From NCBI RefSeq assembly GCF_030150285.1, contig NZ_JASLGE010000077.1:1-64000 (forward strand): a DNA stretch of 64,000 nt, given 5' to 3'. The position numbers and the translations under genes are program-made. The notes below the pieces were generated by a model. The model worked only from the letters and a program-made list of their open reading frames with translations, did not search any database and was not told the origin of the DNA. The stretch comes from Pseudomonas sp. (lineage in GTDB: Bacteria > Pseudomonadota > Gammaproteobacteria > Pseudomonadales > Pseudomonadaceae). Below, in pieces: positions 43,316 through 52,047 of this stretch (within the stretch, counting starts at the first letter, position 1; each line of letters starts with the position of its first letter).

Positions 43316-44640
43316 CAGTGTGCCAGCCCGTATTTTTTGACTTTATCGAACAAGGTGGTTTTGGCCATGCCCAGCTCTTGGCTGGCCTGGGTCAGGTTGC
43401 CGCCGCTGCGTTGAAGCGCGTCGCTGAGCAGGTTGCGCTCGAAAGCCTCGACGGCCTCCGAAAACCCCACGCCTTGCGCCGGATGGTTGCCCGTTTTTTT
43501 AAATGCGGGTAGCCCGAGGGCAAAGCGTTCGGCCACGTTACGCAATTCGCGCACGTTGCCCGGCCAGTCGTGGCTCATCAGGTTTGACAGGGTCTGGTTG
43601 TCCAACTCCGGAGCCGTGCGGTCGAAGCGCAGGGACGACTGCTGCAGGAAGTATTCGAACAGTTGCAGGATGTCTTCGCGACGTTCGCGCAAGGGCGGCA
43701 ATTCGAGGGTGACCACGTTCAACCGGTAGTAAAGGTCGCTGCGGAACTGGCTGACTTTGCTTAACTGGTCGAGGTCGGATTTGGTCGCGGCGATCACCCG
43801 GCAGTCTACGTCGATGCTCTGGTTGGAGCCCAGGCGTTCCAGTGTTCGTTCCTGCAGGACCCGTAACAGTTTGATTTGCAGGTTCAGCGGCATGCTTTCC
43901 ACTTCGTCGAGAAACAACGTACCGCCGTGGGCATGTTCGATCTTGCCGATGCGGCGTTTGCCGGCACCGGTAAAGGCATTGGCCTCGTGGCCAAATATCT
44001 CGCTCTCAAACAGGTTTTCCGGCAAACCACCGCAGTTGAGCGCAACAAACTGCTGGGGCTGGCGGCGGCTGAAGTCGTGCAGGCAGCGGGCGACCAATTC
44101 CTTGCCTGTGCCGGTTTCGCCTTCGATCAGGACGTTGGCTGAAGTATCGGCGACGTTGGCGATCAATTCGCGTAATTGCTGCATGGCGGGCGAGCGCCCG
44201 ATGATGCGCCCTTCCAGTGAGTTGCGCTCGGCCAGTTGGCGGCGCAGTGACCAGACTTCACGCGCCAGGCTACGTTGTTCCAGCGCCCGGCGCGCAACAT
44301 CGACCAGCCGCTCGGGCGAAAACGGTTTTTCCATAAAGTCATAGGCACCGTCGCGCATGGCCCCTACTGCGATCGAAATGTCGCCGTGCCCGGTAATCAG
44401 TACGACCGGCAGGCTACGATCACGGGCCTTGAGCCGCTTGAGCAACTCCAGGCCGTCAATGCCCGGCAGGCGAATATCACTGATGACAATGCCCGGAAAG
44501 TTGTCGCCTACCCGTTCCAGCGCCTGTTCGGCGCTGCTCACGCCTTCGCAGTGAATATCTTCAAGTGCCAGTGCCTGCTGGCAGCCGAGCAGAACATGGG
44601 GGTCGTCTTCGACAATCAGGACGGTCAGTTCGGTATTCAT
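43315..44640 (-). CDS. aauR: Sigma-54 response regulator for acidic amino acid use
   Basis: This 441-residue DctD/NtrC-type activator has phosphoacceptor Asp55 (VISDIRLPGIDG), Walker A GETGTGKE, FLDEVESMPL and a C-terminal Fis-type HTH (LTQASQELGMAKTTLFDKVK). The sigma-54 contact loop reads NAFTGA with Asn221 in place of the usual first Gly. It sits in the Aau/Aat block as in P. putida, where AauR activates aatJQMP in response to glutamate and aspartate. It overlaps aauS by ATGA and glpM by one base. Confidence 0.92.
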   Translation of the reverse strand: MNTELTVLIVEDDPHVLLGCQQALALEDIHCEGVSSAEQALERVGDNFPGIVISDIRLPGIDGLELLKRLKARDRSLPVVLITGHGDISIAVGAMRDGAYDFMEKPFSPERLVDVARRALEQRSLAREVWSLRRQLAERNSLEGRIIGRSPAMQQLRELIANVADTSANVLIEGETGTGKELVARCLHDFSRRQPQQFVALNCGGLPENLFESEIFGHEANAFTGAGKRRIGKIEHAHGGTLFLDEVESMPLNLQIKLLRVLQERTLERLGSNQSIDVDCRVIAATKSDLDQLSKVSQFRSDLYYRLNVVTLELPPLRERREDILQLFEYFLQQSSLRFDRTAPELDNQTLSNLMSHDWPGNVRELRNVAERFALGLPAFKKTGNHPAQGVGFSEAVEAFERNLLSDALQRSGGNLTQASQELGMAKTTLFDKVKKYGLAH

Positions 44641-46541
44641 ATCGGCTTGGCCTTAGCGGGTTGCACCAGCGGTAAAAGAAGGACAAAGGCAACACCCCCG
44701 GCGCTGGGGAACTCGGCACTGAGGCTACCGCCTGCCGCTGCCGCGAGGCTGGCTGACAGGGTCAGACCAAGCCCCAGGCCGTGTTCGCCGGGTTTAGTGG
44801 TGTAAAACGGTTCAAACAGATGCTTGCGGGTTTCGAGGTCGATGCCGGGGCCATTGTCACGCACGCGCAAGCGGTATTTGCCTTCGCTGAGTTCGCCTTC
44901 AAGCCACACCTGAGGCGGCGTTGACTGGCTATGCATGGCGTCGAGTGCGTTGCTGATCAAGTTGACGAGAATTTGTTCCAGGCGGGTTTGGTCGATGGTG
45001 AGCAGGACGTCACTGACGTCACGGTGCAGTTCGACCGATGAAGCTTCGAGGCGCGTGCTCAGCAGTTGCAGTGTGGCATCGATGGCTTTTTCCAGGCTGG
45101 CCTGGCCCTGGTCATCGCCACGGCGGGCGAATGAGCGCAGGTTGGCGGTGATACGGCCCATGCGGTCAACCAGGTTATTGATGGTGCTGAGGTTATCGGC
45201 GGCCACCTTCAAGTCGCCCCGCTCAAGAAAGCGCACGGTATTGCCGGACAAGGTGCGCAAGGCTGCCAGGGGCTGGTTCAGCTCATGGGCAATGCTGGTG
45301 GACATTTGACCGATGGCGGCCAGCTTGCCGGCCTGCACCAGTTCATCCTGGGCATGACGCAACGTGTCTTCGGCCTGGCGCCGTTCGCGAATCTGGCCCT
45401 TCAGGCGTTCGTTGCTCGCGCGCAAATGCGTGGTGCGCTCAGCGATTTTTCGCTCCAGCTGATTGTTGGCTTGCAGCAGGGCTTCGCGGGCTGCCAGACG
45501 CGTGGCGATGACCTTGCGGCGTTCGTTCCAGGCAATTAGCAAAAATGCCAGCAACGCAAAGGCGACGGCTACGAGCATGCCCTGATTGGCCGCGCCGCGT
45601 CGCAATTCTTGCAAGGGAGTCAGTAAGGTGATGTCCCATGGCGTGTCGTTCAGGTTGCGGGTCTGGGCCAGGTAACTGACTTTTTTCTCATCAGTGACCA
45701 CGGTGTTATTGATGGCATAGGTGACCTTCTCGACCCCGTCGCTCAGTTGCTCCCGGGCCAGAGGGCTCAGTTCATTGAGCGGCCACCAGTAGTACTGCAT
45801 GCTGCGCGCCAGCCGTTCCTTGGTGTCGGCACTCAGCGGGCGCACGGATTTGAGGCGCAGTGACGGGTCACTGGTGAGGATGATGATGCCGTTTTCATCG
45901 CTCACATAGGCTTCGAGGCGGGCGCGTTGCCAACGTTCTTCAAGGGCTTCGAGGCGAACCTTGATCACCGCGACGCCAATGATTTTGCCTTGTTCCTCAA
46001 GGCCATGAGCCAAGTAGTAACCCGGCTCGCCATTGGTGCTGCCAATGCCGTAGAACCGGCCTGGCTGGCCGCGTACGGCGTCTTGAAAGTAGGCGCGAAA
46101 GGACAGGTCTTCGCCCAGGTAACTGTCCGTATCGCGCCAATTACTGGTGGCCATGACTCGGCCTGTGGTGTCGAGTACGTAAATGGCTCGGCTGCGGCTT
46201 CGGCGGTTGAGGCCTTCCAGGTATTGATTGACGGCGGTGCGATTTGTGGCGGTTGGGTCGGCCAGCAATTGTGAAACGCTGGACTCCAGCTCAAGCAGGC
46301 TGGGCAGGTACGTGTATTTGCCGAGTTCACTCTCGACGGTGCGGGCGTGCAGTTCCAGTTGGCGTTCGCCGTTCTCACTGAGGGCGCGAATACCCACGTG
46401 CTCGCTGATGCGATAGCCCGCATAGCCCAACCCGACGGTTAGCAGGATGATCAGGGGCGGCAGGAGCAAATGGCGAAGCAGTCGAGGTTTCACGGCAAGT
46501 GAGGGCGGGGCACCGCGATAAAGAGTGGGGTCGCATTTCAT
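44637..46541 (-). CDS. aauS: Sensor histidine kinase for acidic amino acids
   Basis: This kinase of about 634 residues is of DctB type. TM1 is near 26-44, then a large periplasmic double-Cache-like sensor (RSRAIYVLDTTGRVMATS, SFRAYFQDAVRGQPG, YYLAHGLEEQG), TM2 (GMLVAVAFALLAFLLIAW), a coiled coil, HisKA with His419 in STSIAHELNQPLA, and ATPase boxes NLISNALDAMHS, RDNGPGIDL and GLGLGLTLSASLA. It phosphorylates AauR (4-base overlap). ATG at 46541 is preferred over the adjacent GTG at 46544. It lies downstream of aatP in the same direction. Confidence 0.92.
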   Translation of the reverse strand: MKCDPTLYRGAPPSLAVKPRLLRHLLLPPLIILLTVGLGYAGYRISEHVGIRALSENGERQLELHARTVESELGKYTYLPSLLELESSVSQLLADPTATNRTAVNQYLEGLNRRSRSRAIYVLDTTGRVMATSNWRDTDSYLGEDLSFRAYFQDAVRGQPGRFYGIGSTNGEPGYYLAHGLEEQGKIIGVAVIKVRLEALEERWQRARLEAYVSDENGIIILTSDPSLRLKSVRPLSADTKERLARSMQYYWWPLNELSPLAREQLSDGVEKVTYAINNTVVTDEKKVSYLAQTRNLNDTPWDITLLTPLQELRRGAANQGMLVAVAFALLAFLLIAWNERRKVIATRLAAREALLQANNQLERKIAERTTHLRASNERLKGQIRERRQAEDTLRHAQDELVQAGKLAAIGQMSTSIAHELNQPLAALRTLSGNTVRFLERGDLKVAADNLSTINNLVDRMGRITANLRSFARRGDDQGQASLEKAIDATLQLLSTRLEASSVELHRDVSDVLLTIDQTRLEQILVNLISNALDAMHSQSTPPQVWLEGELSEGKYRLRVRDNGPGIDLETRKHLFEPFYTTKPGEHGLGLGLTLSASLAAAAGGSLSAEFPSAGGVAFVLLLPLVQPAKAKPI

Positions 46542-46617
46542 CACAGATGCCTTGGGTCAACCACTGCGCTGTGTTGTCGGGTGTATTCCCGGCAGTCAGA
46601 CGAATCAGGTGGCTTTA

Positions 46618-46647
46618 CTGCGGGAGCTGGCTGGCCAGCTCCCGCAG
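46618..46647 (-). terminator. Perfect hairpin between aatP and aauS
   Basis: CTGCGGGAGCTGG (46618-46630) pairs exactly with CCAGCTCCCGCAG (46635-46647) around CTGG. It is 25 bases after the aatP stop. There is no U run, so it may stabilise the aat mRNA or partly end it before aauSR. Confidence 0.65.
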
Positions 46648-46671
46648 GAACGGTTTTAAGCGTTGAATGGC

Positions 46672-47406
46672 TTAATGTTGCAGGATCTTGGCGAGGAATT
46701 GCTGTGCACGCTCGGAGCGAGCGTTAACGTCACCGAAGAACTCTTCTTTCTGACAGTCTTCAATGATCTGGCCCTGATCCATGAAGATCACGCGGTCGGC
46801 CACTTTGCGGGCAAAGCCCATTTCGTGGGTCACGCACATCATGGTCATGCCTTCGTGGGCCAGTTGCACCATCACGTCCAGCACTTCGTTGACCATTTCC
46901 GGGTCGAGCGCCGAGGTGGGTTCGTCAAACAGCATCACAATCGGGTCCATCGCCAGGGCGCGGGCAATCGCCACACGTTGCTGCTGACCGCCCGAGAGCT
47001 GGCCCGGGTGTTTGTGGGCGTGAGCCGACAAGCCGACACGCTCCAGCAGTTCGAGGCCTTTTTTGGTGGCTTCAGCCTTGCTGCGGCCCAACACCTTGAT
47101 CTGCGCGATGGTCAGGTTTTCGGTGATGGTCAAGTGCGGGAACAATTCGAAGTGCTGAAACACCATGCCAACGCGTGAACGCAGTTTCGGCAGGTTGGTC
47201 TTCGGGTCGGCGATGGACGTGCCGTCAACCACGATGTCGCCCTTCTGAAACGGTTCCAGTGCGTTGACACACTTGATCAGGGTCGATTTGCCCGAACCTG
47301 ACGGCCCGCAAACCACGATCACTTCGCCTTTTTTGACTTCAGTACTGCAGTCGGTCAGTACCTGAAAGTCCCCGTACCACTTGTTGATGTTCTTGATCGA
47401 GATCAT
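46672..47406 (-). CDS. aatP: Glutamate/aspartate ABC transporter ATPase
   Basis: This 244-residue cytoplasmic ATPase of the polar amino acid ABC family has Walker A GPSGSGKST, Q-loop FQHFELFPH, signature LSGGQQQR, Walker B IVMLFDEPTSALDP and switch VTHEMGF. It energises import of acidic amino acids through AatQM. Its ATG overlaps the aatM stop by ATGA, the last gene of aatJQMP. Confidence 0.95.
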   Translation of the reverse strand: MISIKNINKWYGDFQVLTDCSTEVKKGEVIVVCGPSGSGKSTLIKCVNALEPFQKGDIVVDGTSIADPKTNLPKLRSRVGMVFQHFELFPHLTITENLTIAQIKVLGRSKAEATKKGLELLERVGLSAHAHKHPGQLSGGQQQRVAIARALAMDPIVMLFDEPTSALDPEMVNEVLDVMVQLAHEGMTMMCVTHEMGFARKVADRVIFMDQGQIIEDCQKEEFFGDVNARSERAQQFLAKILQH

Positions 47407-48077
47407 ACGGCAAACCTTTTTTGCAGACGCTTGACCAGCAGCGAGGCGGAAAAGCTGATGATGAAATACACCAGACCGGCGAAGATCAGGAATTCGTTGG
47501 AGCGGCCGATGATATCGCCACTGGAGCGCGAGGCATTGAGGAAGTCAACCAGCCCTACGGTGTAAACCAATGAGGTGTCTTGAAACAGGATGATGCTCTG
47601 CTGCAGCAGCAGTGGCGTCATTTTGCGGAACGCCTGCGGCAAAATGATCATGCGCATGGCCTGGCCATAGGTCATGCCCAAGGCTTTGGCAGCGCCCATC
47701 TGGCCTTTGGGTATGGCCTGTACCCCGGCCCGCACAATTTCACAGAAATACGCGGCTTCGAACATGACGAAGGCCACCAGGCATGATTCGAAAGCCCCGA
47801 TGGGGGTGTCTTTGCCGGTGATCCAGCGCAGCACGAACGGCACAGCCAGGTAGAACCAGGTAATCACCAGCAGCAACGGGATCGAGCGGAAGTAGTTAAC
47901 GTAGGCACCGGCCAGGTTGGACATCCACTTGCTGGACGACAAACGCATCAGGGCCAGCACGGTCCCGAGGGCCACACCACCGACCACGCCCATCACCATC
48001 AGCTTCAGGGTCATGATCATGCCGTTCCACAAGCCCGGCAGGGCGGGAACAATACCGCTGAAATCGAAGAAGTCCAT
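47403..48077 (-). CDS. aatM: Glutamate/aspartate ABC transporter permease
   Basis: This 224-residue permease has about five helices and the conserved EAA-type loop in PKGQMGAAKALGMTYGQAMRMI followed by the coupling region (given in two parts: PKGQMGAAKALG and MTYGQAMRMI). It is GltK-like and pairs with AatQ. Its start overlaps the aatQ stop as TAATG, so the two subunits are made in equal amounts. Confidence 0.94.
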   Translation of the reverse strand: MDFFDFSGIVPALPGLWNGMIMTLKLMVMGVVGGVALGTVLALMRLSSSKWMSNLAGAYVNYFRSIPLLLVITWFYLAVPFVLRWITGKDTPIGAFESCLVAFVMFEAAYFCEIVRAGVQAIPKGQMGAAKALGMTYGQAMRMIILPQAFRKMTPLLLQQSIILFQDTSLVYTVGLVDFLNASRSSGDIIGRSNEFLIFAGLVYFIISFSASLLVKRLQKRFAV

Positions 48078-48823
48078 TATTTGCCCCCCAGTGACATCAG
48101 GCCGGGCACTGCGACTTTCTTCTCGATCAAGCGCATCAGCAGCATCAGGCTCATGTTCAGGGTGAAGTAAATCAACGTAGCCAGGGTGAACGCTTCAAAC
48201 AGGTTGGCGGAAAACTCGGCCGTCTGTTTGGTTTGTGCCAGCAGTTCCATCAAGCCGATCAATGAAGCCACGGACGAGTTCTTGAACACGTTGAGGAATT
48301 CGGAGGTGAGGGGTGGAATGATGATGCGATAGGCTTGGGGCAGCAGCACGTTCCAGTAGATCTGCGGCAGGCTGAAGCCCATGGCGCGGGCAGCTGCTTC
48401 CTGGCCGCGCGGCAACGCTTCGATACCGGTACGCACTTGTTCGCACACACGAGCGGCGGTAAACAGGCCCAGGCACACGACAACACTCAGGTAGGCCGAG
48501 GTCGTCGGGTTAAGGTCTTGTTTGTACCAATCCTGCAGGTCTTGAGGCAGCAGATCGGGTACCAGGAAGTACCACATGAACAGTTGTACCAGCAGAGGTA
48601 CGTTACGGAAGATTTCCACGTAAACCGTAGCAATCCCCGCAATAAAACGATTCGGCAGGGTACGCATTACGCCTAACAGCGAACCCAGTATCAAGGCCAC
48701 AATCCATGCGACGACAGCGATCGCGATGGTCCAGCCCAAACCTGCGATAAACCAGTCGAGATACGTCTCGCTGCCAACGCCGGTGGACTTGAAGAACACG
48801 CTCCAGTCCCAATTGTAATTCAT
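48077..48823 (-). CDS. aatQ: Glutamate/aspartate ABC transporter permease
   Basis: This 248-residue GltJ-like permease has about five helices and the EAA loop PRGQEAAARAMGFSLPQIYW. The start MNYNWDWSVFF at 48823 is chosen because GGGAGA precedes it at 8 bases and the length equals that of GltJ; the open frame reaches 48856. It is separated from aatJ by 203 bases that contain hairpins. Confidence 0.94.
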   Translation of the reverse strand: MNYNWDWSVFFKSTGVGSETYLDWFIAGLGWTIAIAVVAWIVALILGSLLGVMRTLPNRFIAGIATVYVEIFRNVPLLVQLFMWYFLVPDLLPQDLQDWYKQDLNPTTSAYLSVVVCLGLFTAARVCEQVRTGIEALPRGQEAAARAMGFSLPQIYWNVLLPQAYRIIIPPLTSEFLNVFKNSSVASLIGLMELLAQTKQTAEFSANLFEAFTLATLIYFTLNMSLMLLMRLIEKKVAVPGLMSLGGK

Positions 48824-48983
48824 GCAGGGTCTCCCCTCGGATGGGTCTATAAACAAGCACTTGCTTCAGGGAATCCGTTCTCGCCGGACGCGATCGTCAG
48901 GCACACGCTCCCCGCTCGACTACCAGCGGGTCGAGTGCTCTCTTATGCAATTAAGAAGCTAGTACAGCAGGTCAACACAGCGT

Positions 48984-49007
48984 GTGAGTGCGCAGATGCC
49001 CACTCAC
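48984..49007 (-). promoter_or_regulatory. Intercistronic hairpin after aatJ
   Basis: GTGAGTG (48984-48990) pairs with CACTCAC (49001-49007) around a 10-base loop, 20 bases after the aatJ stop; a second dyad, CTCGAC with GTCGAG, lies near 48917-48937. Such hairpins often raise the amount of binding protein over membrane subunits by slowing mRNA decay or partly ending transcription. Confidence 0.5.
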
Positions 49008-49026
49008 TCGCCGGGGTGTTCAGCAA

Positions 49027-49947
49027 TCAGGCAGCGGGTTTTTCTTCTGGCGCTGGTTTGTCATTCGGGTTGGCAATCAGCTCTTTAAGCTCTTTGCTCA
49101 TCGGGAAGCCGAGGTTCAAATTTTTAGGTGGGATAGGGGACTGGAACCATTTGGCGTAGGATTTCTCGACGTCACCCGACTTGTAGTAGGCAACGATGGC
49201 ATCGTCCACGGCTTTTTTGAACTCAGGGTCACCTTTGCGCACCATGCAGCCATAGATCTCGTAAGACTGTGGCGTGCCGGTAACGGCCCAATCACCTGGT
49301 TTCTTGGCCTTGGCCATTTCGCCTGCCAGCAAGGCGTCGTCCATCATGAACGCGACAGCACGGCCCGACTCAAGCATGTTGAACGCTTCGCCGTGGTCTT
49401 TTGCGGAGATCACGTTCATGCCCATCTGCTTGTCGGCGTTCATCGCCTTCAGAATGCGCTCGGAAGTGGTGCCGGCCGTGGTCACGACGTTTTTGCCCTT
49501 CAGGTCAGCGAAGTCCTTGTAAGACGAGTCCTTTTTGGACAGCAGGCGGGTACCGATTTCGAAGATGCCGACCGAGAAATCGACTTGCTGGGCGCGTTCG
49601 GCGTTGTTGGTGGTGGAACCACACTCAACGTCAACGGTGCCGTTTTGCACCAGCGGGATACGTGTCTGGGAGGTAACCAGGTTGTACTTGACCTTAAGCT
49701 CCGGCATATCGAGTTGCTTTTTCAGCCCCTCAACGATTGCCAGTTGTACATCGTGCGAGTAGCCAACCGGTTTGCCGGAAGCATCTGCAATGTAAGAGAA
49801 CGGAATAGAGGAGTCACGATGCCCAAGGGTGATGGTGCCGGATTCTTTGATTTTCTTCAGTGTGCCGGTGAGTTCGGCTGCGAAAACTGGAGTGCTAATC
49901 AGAGCGGCAGCAATCGCTGCGGCCAACATTTGCGGAACGATACGCAT
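49027..49947 (-). CDS. aatJ: Periplasmic glutamate/aspartate-binding protein
   Basis: This 306-residue solute-binding protein has a signal peptide (MLAAAIAAALISTPVFAAEL, cut near VFA-AEL). Features of the GltI type include TLKKIKESGTITLGHRDSS, PFSYIADASGKPVGYSHDV, NLVTSQTRIPLVQNGTVD and ECGSTTNNAERA. It delivers acidic amino acids to AatQMP. It is the first gene of the operon, with a sigma-54 promoter 92 bases upstream and AauR-type sites beyond it. The C-terminal tail is Pro/Glu-rich (KPAPEEKPAA). Confidence 0.95.
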   Translation of the reverse strand: MRIVPQMLAAAIAAALISTPVFAAELTGTLKKIKESGTITLGHRDSSIPFSYIADASGKPVGYSHDVQLAIVEGLKKQLDMPELKVKYNLVTSQTRIPLVQNGTVDVECGSTTNNAERAQQVDFSVGIFEIGTRLLSKKDSSYKDFADLKGKNVVTTAGTTSERILKAMNADKQMGMNVISAKDHGEAFNMLESGRAVAFMMDDALLAGEMAKAKKPGDWAVTGTPQSYEIYGCMVRKGDPEFKKAVDDAIVAYYKSGDVEKSYAKWFQSPIPPKNLNLGFPMSKELKELIANPNDKPAPEEKPAA

Positions 49948-49961
49948 CAGTATTTCCTCGA

Positions 49962-49977
49962 CATTGTTTTTTTTATT
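49962..49977 (-). promoter_or_regulatory. Candidate Crc/Hfq A-rich motif in the aatJ leader
   Basis: On the minus strand CAATAAAAAAAACAAT lies just before the aatJ ribosome binding site (GAGGAA). It contains AAnAAnAA arrangements of the kind bound by Hfq/Crc in Pseudomonas. Confidence 0.4.
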
Positions 49978-50038
49978 GAACCCGTTAGCGGGCCCTTTAT
50001 GTACTTCGAATGGTTGAGCATTCGGCCCTGAGTGTAGA

Positions 50039-50053
50039 GCATGAGCCGTGCCA
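50039..50053 (-). promoter_or_regulatory. Sigma-54 promoter of aatJ
   Basis: On the minus strand TGGCACGGCTCATGC holds the -24 element TGGCAC and the -12 GC with exact GG-N10-GC spacing. It is 92 bases before the aatJ ATG. The upstream enhancer sites and the sigma-54 regulator AauR in the same block support it. Confidence 0.85.
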
Positions 50054-50130
50054 TACTTGGTATTTATTGGTAAGTGTATGAATTATAAGGAGATTATGTA
50101 TTTATTTGGTTGTTTGCATCCAGGCTGATG

Positions 50131-50175
50131 CCCGGAAAGCCGAATCATTAAAGGGCAGGCGTTCGGAAAACCGAA
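50131..50175. promoter_or_regulatory. Two AauR enhancer sites upstream of aatJ
   Basis: TTCGGAAAACCGAA at 50162-50175 is an exact match to TTCGGNNNNCCGAA, the AauR site I recall from P. putida. CCCGGAAAGCCGAA at 50131-50144 matches one half fully. The centres are 31 bases apart, three helical turns, about 85-135 bases upstream of the sigma-54 promoter. Confidence 0.85.
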
Positions 50176-50196
50176 TAGGTTTGGTGCATAGGAAGT

Positions 50197-50230
50197 AGTT
50201 GTAGGATCCGGCAAGCCGGTTCCTACAACT
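50197..50230. terminator. REP-like hairpin downstream of glpD
   Basis: The 16-base arms AGTTGTAGGATCCGGC and GCCGGTTCCTACAACT pair with one T-T mismatch around AA. It lies 37 bases after the glpD stop on the minus strand and separates glpD from the aat control region. There is no U tract. Confidence 0.6.
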
Positions 50231-50266
50231 GATGGGGCGGGGTCTTAAATTGCTATAGGCGTGTTA

Positions 50267-51802
50267 TCAGGCTGCTTCAACGCGGTGTTTCAGGTTGAGG
50301 CTGGTCATGTAACGGCCCAGATGCTCTTGCTCTTGCGCGGTGGTGAACAGGCCCAGTTTGGTCCGTCGCCACAGGATGTCCTGTGCATCGAGCGCCCATT
50401 CTTGACGACACAGGTAGTCGACCTCGCGGCTGTAGAGACCACTGCCGATGTGTTCGCCCATGTCGGTAAGGCTCTGCATGCCCTCTAGCAGGTGCCACGA
50501 GCGGCTCCCGTAGGTAATCGCCCAGCGTTTGGCAATGGCAGCGTCCAGCCAGCTGTGCTTGCTGACCAGGGCCGCGCTCAGGGCTTGCGGGGTTGTCATA
50601 CCTTCACCGCCCGGCAACGTGGCGTTGGCGGTCCAGCTCGGCTTGAGCTGAGTGAAGTAAGGCGTCAGTTCGGCCATGGCCGACTCGGCCAGTTTACGGT
50701 AGGTGGTCAGTTTGCCACCAAAGACAGAGAGCAGCGGTGCTTCACCTGGCGTGCCGGACAAGGCCAGGGTGTAGTCACGCGTCACGGCCGAAGGGTTATC
50801 GGATTCGTCATTGCACAGCGGTCGCACGCCGGAGTAGGTGCGCAGAATATCGCTACGGCTCACCTGCTGTTTGAAGTGCGAATTGACCACCTTGAGCAGG
50901 TAATCGGTTTCCTCTTCGGTGATGCTGACTTTGGCCGGATCGCCTGTGTATTCACGGTCAGTGGTGCCGATGATGGTGAATTGGTCCATGTAGGGGATGG
51001 TGAATACGATGCGTTGGTCTTCGTTCTGCAGGATGAACGCGTTGGGTGCGTCATACAGCTTGGGCACGATCAGGTGGCTGCCCTGGATCAGGCGAATACC
51101 ATAGGGCGAGTCCATTTTCAGATCGTCTTTAATGAACTTGGCAACCCAAGGGCCTGCCGCATTGACCAGCGCTTTGCTGCGAATCGAAAACAGGCTGCCG
51201 TCAGCACGCTCCAGGTTCAATTCCCACATGCCTTTGTCACGCCGTGCGCTCACGCAGCGGGTTTGGGTATGCACGTGTGCGCCTTTTTCGCGTGCGGCCA
51301 TGGCATTGAGCACCACAAGCCGGGCATCGTCGACCCAGCAATCCGAGTATTCGAAGCCTTTGGTGATTTCAGCTTTGAGTGGGCTTGTGGCATCGAATTT
51401 CAGGCTGGTCGACCCGGCGAGCTTTTCGCGTTTGCCCAAGTGGTCATACAGGAAAAGGCCCGCACGAATCATCCAGGCAGGGCGCAGATGCGGACGGTGT
51501 GGCAGTACAAAGCGCATGGGTTTGACGATATGAGGAGCCTTGGCCAGCAGCACTTCACGTTCAGCAAGGGCCTCGCGCACCAGCCGGAACTCGTAGTGTT
51601 CGAGGTAGCGCAGCCCGCCGTGAATCAGCTTGCTGCTGGCTGAGGAAGTGTGACTAGCCAGGTCGTCCTTTTCGCAAAGGAACACAGACAGGCCTCGGCC
51701 GGCAGCGTCTGCCGCGATCCCGACACCGTTGATCCCGCCGCCAATAACGGCAACGTCGTAAACCTCAGCGAGCGGAGTGGCAGGCAAGGGGGTGTGCGAC
51801 AT
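50267..51802 (-). CDS. glpD: Aerobic glycerol-3-phosphate dehydrogenase
   Basis: This 511-residue FAD enzyme of the inner membrane oxidises glycerol-3-phosphate to dihydroxyacetone phosphate and feeds the quinone pool. The FAD dinucleotide motif is seen as VIGGGINGVGIAADAAGRG, followed by KLIHGGLRYLEHYEF, ALVNAAGPWVAKF, FTIPYMDQFTIIGTTD and SVFGGKLTTYRKLAE. It is the glpD of the block glpF-glpK-glpR-glpD, all on the minus strand. A perfect palindrome lies 37-50 bases before its ATG as a likely GlpR site. Confidence 0.96.
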   Translation of the reverse strand: MSHTPLPATPLAEVYDVAVIGGGINGVGIAADAAGRGLSVFLCEKDDLASHTSSASSKLIHGGLRYLEHYEFRLVREALAEREVLLAKAPHIVKPMRFVLPHRPHLRPAWMIRAGLFLYDHLGKREKLAGSTSLKFDATSPLKAEITKGFEYSDCWVDDARLVVLNAMAAREKGAHVHTQTRCVSARRDKGMWELNLERADGSLFSIRSKALVNAAGPWVAKFIKDDLKMDSPYGIRLIQGSHLIVPKLYDAPNAFILQNEDQRIVFTIPYMDQFTIIGTTDREYTGDPAKVSITEEETDYLLKVVNSHFKQQVSRSDILRTYSGVRPLCNDESDNPSAVTRDYTLALSGTPGEAPLLSVFGGKLTTYRKLAESAMAELTPYFTQLKPSWTANATLPGGEGMTTPQALSAALVSKHSWLDAAIAKRWAITYGSRSWHLLEGMQSLTDMGEHIGSGLYSREVDYLCRQEWALDAQDILWRRTKLGLFTTAQEQEHLGRYMTSLNLKHRVEAA

Positions 51803-51838
51803 GGAAGAGCCTCGCGTTCTTTACGCATATTTGAATTC

Positions 51839-51862
51839 GAACATTAATGTTCATTTTCGAAA
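51839..51862 (-). promoter_or_regulatory. Likely GlpR operator of glpD
   Basis: GAACATTAATGTTC (51839-51852) is a perfect palindrome resembling the ATGTTCG/CGAACAT core of GlpR sites, with TTTTCGAAAA directly beside it (51854-51863). The site overlaps the probable glpD promoter. TTCGAA elements recur before glpF. Confidence 0.6.
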
Positions 51863-52047
51863 ATACTAGCGGATAATTGCGGGCACAACCAGCACCATTC
51901 GATTGAAAAAACTGATCGAAGAGGGCTTAAAGGAATAATTTCGAACTTTTTCGAGTGCGTCTCTGATGATTCAGAGGGAGCAGGTATTTCGGATTTACTA
52001 ATAAATCGCTGAAAAGAGTGCTCCCACAGGGTTCTGGTAGGCGCTGC

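Noticed and set aside
48988..50031. A 347-codon frame opposite aatJ running into its control region
   Set aside because: It overlaps a certain binding-protein gene and the sigma-54 promoter layout, and has no ribosome binding site or domain.
50492..51643. A 383-codon open frame opposite glpD
   Set aside because: Composition is rich in Arg, His and Val as in shadows, and glpD is complete on the minus strand.
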